Source: a virus. Taken from it: a stretch of 23,492 bases of DNA. This document shows positions 19,361 to 23,492 of the stretch, piece by piece; within the stretch, counting starts at the first letter, position 1; each line of letters begins with the position of its first letter. The notes under the pieces were generated by a model. The model ran no database searches. It worked only from the letters and a program-made list of their open reading frames with translations, and was not told where the DNA came from. Location of the stretch: IMG/VR virus record IMGVR_UViG_3300028925_008836, positions 1 through 23,492 of that record; one strand, given 5' to 3'. Made by a program: the position numbers and the translations under genes.

Positions 19361-19391
19361 TGTCAGCATCGGATAAGCCGATAGTCTGACA
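19361..19391 (+). promoter_or_regulatory. Dyad at the transcription start of the 145-aa gene
   Basis: TGTCAG (19361-19366) pairs with CTGACA (19386-19391), and TCGG (19369-19372) with CCGA (19378-19381). It covers the predicted start point, so it could be an operator or a 5' leader hairpin. Confidence 0.5.
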
Positions 19392-19413
19392 GTTAATTTA
19401 GACGGGAGTTTTG

Positions 19414-19851
19414 ATGACCAAACCACGGTCAGCAGGAAACGGAAAGGTAACATTCACTCAATCTTTCGGCGGAAGGGAAAAATATTACTCCGTCAAGTAT
19501 AAGAAAGACTGGATAGGAGATTGTGCTATCAGGGCACTCGCACACGGAACTGGAGAGGACTATATCGTGGTCTATAAAGAGCTATTTGAGATGGCCATGA
19601 AGATCGGTGACATGCCTAATGCCGATAAAGTTACCGATGCTTACTTGCGTCAGCGTGGATGGACTAAGAATGCCACGATGAAGAAAATGGGCAAGAGGGT
19701 ACGCCTTCGGGACTGGCCAACCCATGGGACTTACATCATCAGAATGAACTACCATGTAACCTGTATCAAAGATGGTGTTCATCTCGACATGGGTGATTGG
19801 AGAAGTCGGTGTGGTAACACCTACTGGACTCCACCATTATCTGAGAAGTAG
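19414..19851 (+). CDS. Papain-like cysteine-protease-fold candidate (145 aa)
   Basis: ATG 19414 behind CGGGAGTTTTG (a TTG just before is also in frame). The segment DWIGDCAIRALAHGTGEDYI followed by VVYKELFEMAM places Cys37 at the start of a helix. Later GTYIIRMNYHVTCIKDGVHL puts His114 on a strand, followed by Asp125, the order C...H...D of papain-like peptidases and transglutaminases. I recall many phage proteins with GDCVVRAL..ATG..Y..VY, all uncharacterised. It has its own promoter and operator-like dyad, and its end overlaps the opposite-strand gene by 15 bp. Proteolysis is an inference. Confidence 0.65.
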   Translation: MTKPRSAGNGKVTFTQSFGGREKYYSVKYKKDWIGDCAIRALAHGTGEDYIVVYKELFEMAMKIGDMPNADKVTDAYLRQRGWTKNATMKKMGKRVRLRDWPTHGTYIIRMNYHVTCIKDGVHLDMGDWRSRCGNTYWTPPLSEK

Positions 19852-20451
19852 TACTGCTCCGGCTCCTACTACGATGTAGGGGACAGCGCCTCGTAGGCGC
19901 TTGAACACGCCGGGATTTGCCGCTCTCTTCCAAGCATCACTAGCTTGGTTGAGGGCGGTGACTTCTTTCCGCAATGCCTCATTAACTCTTTGGTCTCTCG
20001 ACCATATTGAATCCAGTGAACCTATCCTTGTCAGTAAAATCTGCTTATCCCATACCAGACTAGCCACTTGAACCTCGTATGATTCGACCACTTTAAGGTG
20101 ATTCGATTCTAAGGTATCTAAGACAGCCGCTAAGGAGCTTCGATCCTCTAGGCTATCACGTAGTATAGTGAGGTTCTCCTCGAAGCTTAGAGAGGACGTG
20201 AGGACGTCGTTTTCTGCCTGCTCTCGAACTTCAGCTAGAGAATCCTGAACTTGGTCTAAGCTATCCTTAAGTGACTCATAATTCTGGACGGCTTCCTCAA
20301 CTTCCTGCTCCAACTCTTCTCGCTCTGCTTCCAACACCTCTACCCTGCCCTCTGCAACCAGTGCATCCATCCGGGCTGAGTCCATGTAATCGAATCCGAA
20401 GAACAAAAGGAAGACTACTCCGACTGCTATCCCAACACTACTAGATTTCAT
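19837..20451 (-). CDS. Membrane-anchored coiled-coil protein, possible spanin-like lysis protein
   Basis: 204 aa from ATG 20451, with AAGGATCGT before it. An N-terminal hydrophobic segment (GIAVGVVFLLFFGF, ~7-20), a long highly charged coiled coil (about 28-170, e.g. EAEREELEQEVEEAVQNYES) and a second hydrophobic segment at the very end (PYIVVGAGAVLLL). An Rz-type i-spanin has the first two features, while the C-terminal span would fit a u-spanin-like or bridge protein. It overlaps the winged-helix gene by 11 bp and is the last gene of the rightmost late block, consistent with a lysis-related role, but no lysin or holin lies next to it. Confidence 0.6.
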   Translation of the reverse strand: MKSSSVGIAVGVVFLLFFGFDYMDSARMDALVAEGRVEVLEAEREELEQEVEEAVQNYESLKDSLDQVQDSLAEVREQAENDVLTSSLSFEENLTILRDSLEDRSSLAAVLDTLESNHLKVVESYEVQVASLVWDKQILLTRIGSLDSIWSRDQRVNEALRKEVTALNQASDAWKRAANPGVFKRLRGAVPYIVVGAGAVLLLR

Positions 20452-20713
20452 ACGATCCTTCTTCCGTTGGATTCTTCAATCTGTAACAAAGTCTTTTTGA
20501 TACCACTCCGGTCATACCTCTCTTGGGAACCTTTACTACCTCGACTCGATCATCCCTGATCAACGCCTTCAGACGAGAGCGTATCGCTTGGGCTGGTGAA
20601 TCAAGATGTTCGGCCAACTCAAGTACTGTCCTTGCTCCATCGTCTGGCTCCATGCCAGTATTGCTTAGAGACTTTACTAGCTCTTCTAATAATTCTGTTT
20701 CCGTGATACTCAC
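20441..20713 (-). CDS. Winged-helix DNA-binding protein (90 aa)
   Basis: GTG start at 20713 with GGAGGTATC before it and GTGA overlap with the preceding stop. Helices SITETELLEELVKSLSNTGM and GARTVLELAEHLDSPAQAIR then SRLKALIRDDRVEVVKVPKR with a beta wing (MTGVVSKRLCYRLKN) are the order of a MarR/ArsR-like winged helix. It could regulate the late block. No ligand motif is visible. Confidence 0.72.
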   Translation of the reverse strand: MSITETELLEELVKSLSNTGMEPDDGARTVLELAEHLDSPAQAIRSRLKALIRDDRVEVVKVPKRGMTGVVSKRLCYRLKNPTEEGSYEI

Positions 20714-21555
20714 GATACCTCCACAGTTGTGGGTCGTTCAGGTTTGAATAATATCTTCTTCATATTATAATCATCATCGTCATCAATTTCAAACCAAACA
20801 AGTCCAATGTCTGCCAAGCTTTCTGCAACCCGGTGTACATATTCCGTTGCAAGTTGCCATGCTGGTAGTGCAACCAACCGTGTTTTTACTTTGTGTATTC
20901 TTCCGCTGTCTGCGAACTGATGGAAGTGACTGCGGATTGCTATGTCAGGTGGATCTTCTTCGTCCATCATGTAATTAAAAAAGATATCCTGTGCATACCA
21001 TCTCATGTATGGGCCTTTGGTGTGTGCTCTTCTTCCCATTCTACCGTGGTGCTTTATATCAAATCTAAGGTTCCCAAACTTAATCATTCTCTGGTAGGAT
21101 GATGTCGTTCCAGTATCCGGATCCTCTATGACATTCCATCGTTGAGCTTTCAACGCCTTAGCCATACCCTCTTCAAGTCCACCTGCCCTGCCAACGTGAG
21201 CGGGCGTACCTCTGGTGATGTGTATGCTGTCAGGCTTGAGTGCCAACGGAACCCTTAAAGTTTCCAGCGCGCAGTTCACATGCCCACCTTCATGGGCTGT
21301 AAAGATTTGCGTAGTACGGTGATGATCACCATCAACGGCATCTCCATTACAGACTAGATGTAGCTTGGCGTCTCTGTTCTTTCGCTTCACTGATTTTATC
21401 TTATCCCAAGATTCTTCCCAGTTATCCCACAGCCATTCCTGTGCCTTGCTAGGCATGTACAGTCCACCATCATCAAGCTCTACACCTTCGGGTGGGCATA
21501 GCCCTACGGTAGAACCACAGTGCAAATCTCCGAAGCACACGACTATGTGTTTCAT
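20710..21555 (-). CDS. Calcineurin-like metallophosphoesterase
   Basis: 281 aa from ATG 21555 (GAGGAGCTATAAA before it; 24 codons upstream are not used). Motifs in order: CFGDLHCGS (Asp10, His12), VCNGDAVDG (Asp72, Asp75), TRGTPAHVG in place of the usual GNHD/E (His120), KHHGRMG (His169/170) and RSHFHQF (His210, His212). These are the two-metal ligands of the family, with Thr117 where Asn is normal. Stand-alone phage members may act on nucleic-acid ends, cyclic nucleotides or RNA; the substrate is unknown. It sits between a zinc ribbon and a winged helix in the late block. Confidence 0.88.
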   Translation of the reverse strand: MKHIVVCFGDLHCGSTVGLCPPEGVELDDGGLYMPSKAQEWLWDNWEESWDKIKSVKRKNRDAKLHLVCNGDAVDGDHHRTTQIFTAHEGGHVNCALETLRVPLALKPDSIHITRGTPAHVGRAGGLEEGMAKALKAQRWNVIEDPDTGTTSSYQRMIKFGNLRFDIKHHGRMGRRAHTKGPYMRWYAQDIFFNYMMDEEDPPDIAIRSHFHQFADSGRIHKVKTRLVALPAWQLATEYVHRVAESLADIGLVWFEIDDDDDYNMKKILFKPERPTTVEVS

Positions 21556-21556
21556 T

Positions 21557-21745
21557 TTATAGCTCCTCTGGGTCATCGAAGAGGTCAGCCACAGTATTCG
21601 TACAGGACTGGCACCCCTCTGAGTCATCCTTGATTGTTAAGTTACAAGATTTACAGATACTCCAACCTCCACTAAAATCCCATTGACAATACAGGCAGAA
21701 TTTAGAACCACTTTCGTGATGCGTTCCACAGCGTGGACAATCCAT
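21557..21745 (-). CDS. Double zinc-ribbon protein (62 aa)
   Basis: Four CxxC pairs in 62 residues: Cys3/6 (CPRC), 17/20 (CLYC), 31/34 (CKSC) and 45/48 (CQSC), each pair of pairs making one zinc ribbon (DZANK-like spacing), followed by an acidic tail (ADLFDDPEEL). ATG 21745 shares a base with the stop of the ADP-ribosyltransferase-like gene (TAATG), and it ends one base before the phosphoesterase start, so these genes are co-translated. A function as adapter or RNA/DNA binder is inferred. Confidence 0.8.
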   Translation of the reverse strand: MDCPRCGTHHESGSKFCLYCQWDFSGGWSICKSCNLTIKDDSEGCQSCTNTVADLFDDPEEL

Positions 21746-22899
21746 TATCTATTTTTTCTATTATGTAATGAAACTATACCACCATCCCTGTAGCGTTCCA
21801 CATAGTTTTCCCTGTCCCTGGTAGCCCTGGCGGCCACACCAGCACCTAGGATTCCTGGTCCAACCCAGTTAGCCAACATATCCTTACTTCCCATGTCTTT
21901 GAACTGGGCATGCGGGGACCTCATATTTTTCGGGTCCCAAACTACCGTAACGTCGCCTCTACTGAATCCTTCGTATCCCAATTCTTTTAGCATCTTAGCT
22001 CTTGACTCATTTAAATGTATATCATCCCAGTTTGTGTTCAGATCACCATAGCCCATTGATGTCATGTGTTCAGACATTGCTCCCTCCCAACCAAGTTCAC
22101 GAGCCCTCTTACTGTCAATTTTATTAATGGCTTCGTCTTGTATCTTTTGAAATTTGTCCCAATCAAATATCTTCTCACTCCTAACCATCATAGGATACGT
22201 TCTGGGTTGTCCTATCTCGAAGTCGGCGGCTCGTATTGGTGTGTTTCCAGTGCCTACACCTGGTCCAAACCCTGAATATATGTTAGCCTTATCAGGATCT
22301 CCCAGATATATGCCTTCCCCCCAAACATCGTAACCCTCGCCCGAACCAGGCTTCAAGTGTTTCCATGGGTCGTCGGGGTCCATTGGCTTATAAGTCCCGT
22401 GATATAGAGTAGTGTCAAAGCCCTCTTCTGCCATTCGTGCTAACCGTGCGTTTTCCATCTTTCTTCCCCACCAAGAGGTCGCTCTGTCTGGGGGGATTTC
22501 GTCCATTTCTTTAAGTACTTCTTGTATTTGAGGTCTTCGTACGAGCCCTTTAGTCTTGAACTTGCGAGCTTTAAGGGCAGCCCGTAATAAATCGAAAGGC
22601 TTACCCACGACTGGTATAGCAGACAGCCCTGCTATTGTCGCCAGCCCTCCATGACCCACTTTACCCCAAGCTGTCGGTGCGTTCCACATATCCCTAATTG
22701 ATCTGGGCATATCATACATTAACGCCTTTATGTCTCCCACCACTGGCGTAAGGTCTACACCTAACTCAGCAGCAAGTTTAGCGTCATCTACGGACAGGTC
22801 CAGATCCATACCACCTGACCAGAACTCTGGGTCCAACTCGCCCTCATCGTCCACGGGACTCCACCAGGGAGTGTCAGGATTCGATGATCCGTTAGCCAT
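21745..22899 (-). CDS. Putative ADP-ribosyltransferase with pretoxin-like N-terminus
   Basis: 384 aa. The N-terminal part has ELGVDLTPVVGDIKALMYDM and later IAGLSAIPVVGKPFDLLRAA, the PVVGD / IPVVGK pattern seen in polymorphic-toxin pretoxin regions and in some phage virion proteins. From 161 on comes an ART-like domain: TTLYHGTYKPMDP (Tyr166, His167), VWGEGIYLGDPDKANIYSG (Tyr198), LKELGYEGFSRGDVTVV, and WDPKNMRSPHAQF, matching the YHGT, G.G.YL and FDP.nIRS..A.F signatures of PolyVal-type phage/toxin ADP-ribosyltransferases. A hydrophobic segment follows (344-359). Possibly carried in the virion and injected, as T4 Alt is. Activity is inferred. Confidence 0.75.
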   Translation of the reverse strand: MANGSSNPDTPWWSPVDDEGELDPEFWSGGMDLDLSVDDAKLAAELGVDLTPVVGDIKALMYDMPRSIRDMWNAPTAWGKVGHGGLATIAGLSAIPVVGKPFDLLRAALKARKFKTKGLVRRPQIQEVLKEMDEIPPDRATSWWGRKMENARLARMAEEGFDTTLYHGTYKPMDPDDPWKHLKPGSGEGYDVWGEGIYLGDPDKANIYSGFGPGVGTGNTPIRAADFEIGQPRTYPMMVRSEKIFDWDKFQKIQDEAINKIDSKRARELGWEGAMSEHMTSMGYGDLNTNWDDIHLNESRAKMLKELGYEGFSRGDVTVVWDPKNMRSPHAQFKDMGSKDMLANWVGPGILGAGVAARATRDRENYVERYRDGGIVSLHNRKNR

Positions 22900-23456
22900 T
22901 ACCTGATCCCCAGAACATCCAGCATAGGTGTACCTGGCTCAGGTTTGTCTTCAAAAAATCTATCAAAGTCTATGTTCGGGTCGGACAGAGGACTCTCTTG
23001 GTTCATCAAGTTTTCGTAATACTGCATCTTCCGTTCATTGGGCAAGTCTTCTAGTTCAGGCATTTCTGATGCACCCATTAGTCCTGGATTTAGCAGATTA
23101 TCTACAACACCTCCCGTTAGAGCCAATCCAGCCGCTGCAAGCGGTCCCACACCAGTTGCCAATGCACCCCCGGCAAGCAATCCTGCACCTATTTTTACCC
23201 CATGTCTTTTGATAATGTCACTAATAGCATCCCGTACAACAGTGGGCCTTATCCGACCTCGTCCTACATTATTTTTTAAGAACTTATACCAATCATTAAG
23301 TTTTGTTTTAATAGGTAGATCGGGGGTTTCGTCAAATAAATAACCAGGCATATGGTATCCTGACTTCGGATCGCCACCATTTTTTTTTATTTCTGTTGCA
23401 ACATCTTTCATCACAGGAAAAAATCTGATCTCTAGTCCTTTCAGTATTTTTTCCAT
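22899..23456 (-). CDS. Probable virion protein with hydrophobic centre (may extend past the right edge)
   Basis: 185 aa from ATG 23456, which has AAGGA ten bases upstream. The frame stays open to base 23492 (adding LQLRGAAKDATL), so this could instead be the C-terminal part of a longer gene. After a charged first half (LKGLEIRFFPVMKDVATEIK and the LPIKTKLNDWYKFLKN region) comes a Gly/Ala-rich hydrophobic stretch GAGLLAGGALATGVGPLAAA with GLALTGGVVDNLL, then an acidic Pro-rich end (DKPEPGTPMLDVLGIR). Such Gly/Ala spans occur in phage internal or ejection proteins. The TAA overlaps the next ATG (TAATG), tying it to the ADP-ribosyltransferase-like gene. Confidence 0.6.
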   Translation of the reverse strand: MEKILKGLEIRFFPVMKDVATEIKKNGGDPKSGYHMPGYLFDETPDLPIKTKLNDWYKFLKNNVGRGRIRPTVVRDAISDIIKRHGVKIGAGLLAGGALATGVGPLAAAGLALTGGVVDNLLNPGLMGASEMPELEDLPNERKMQYYENLMNQESPLSDPNIDFDRFFEDKPEPGTPMLDVLGIR

Positions 23457-23492
23457 TAGAGTTGCATCCTTAGCCGCACCCCTTAGTTGTAG

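Noticed and set aside
1-23492. Prophage or lysogeny module
   Set aside because: No integrase, excisionase, CI-like repressor pair or attachment site is visible; the ribbon-helix-helix and winged-helix proteins alone are not evidence.

Overview
The window is a stretch of a double-stranded DNA tailed-phage genome (Caudoviricetes). It carries a portal protein, a large terminase, a probable small terminase, a T7-type primase-helicase, an exonuclease/annealing-protein pair, an SSB-like protein and a RusA-like resolvase. There is no rRNA, no convincing tRNA, and no integrase or repressor, so nothing here argues for lysogeny. Genes are short, packed, and often joined by ATGA, GTGA, TTGA or TAATG overlaps. 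Promoters look like host sigma-70 sites and terminators are GC-rich hairpins, often with UUCG loops. A bacterial host using sigma-70 is therefore likely; the host itself cannot be named from the sequence.

Layout. (1) 1-4168, minus: packaging/late genes. The portal runs off the left edge, with terL and four small upstream genes. (2) 4401-5303, plus: three small genes separated by two near-identical hairpins and closed by a strong terminator. (3) 5394-5519: a free-standing promoter, structured RNA and T-run that looks like a small non-coding RNA. (4) 5520-10111: an accessory region of small cassettes. It holds a DUF932-like gene, a 55-aa plus-strand gene, a six-gene minus operon whose genes are joined by a repeated 16-bp seam, a 40-aa gene, a Gp88-like gene and a 31-aa membrane peptide. 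Between the cassettes lie 11 same-orientation copies of GGTACGGGCG in four clusters, and an AT-rich, palindrome-rich control region at 9884-10034. (5) 10112-10549, minus: probable terS, about 7 kb from terL. (6) 10772-12620, plus: seven small unknown genes. (7) 12744-17055, minus: recombination/replication operon (exonuclease, annealing protein, SSB-like protein, ribbon-helix-helix protein, small nuclease and others). (8) 17121-19851, plus: RusA-like resolvase, primase-helicase and a possible papain-like protein. (9) 19837-23492, minus: membrane coiled-coil protein, winged helix, metallophosphoesterase, zinc ribbon, an ADP-ribosyltransferase-like protein and a virion-like protein reaching the right edge.

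How it works together: late genes at both ends read leftward, as expected if one late block continues outside the window in a circularly permuted or circular map. The recombination module (5'-3' exonuclease, annealing protein, SSB, resolvase) sits beside the replisome protein. The least ordinary content is the candidate small RNA, the 13-bp-period dispersed repeat, the seam-joined cassette operon, the covarying intergenic hairpins, and a putative ADP-ribosyltransferase with a pretoxin-like N-terminus. Family assignments come from motif recognition, not from a database search.
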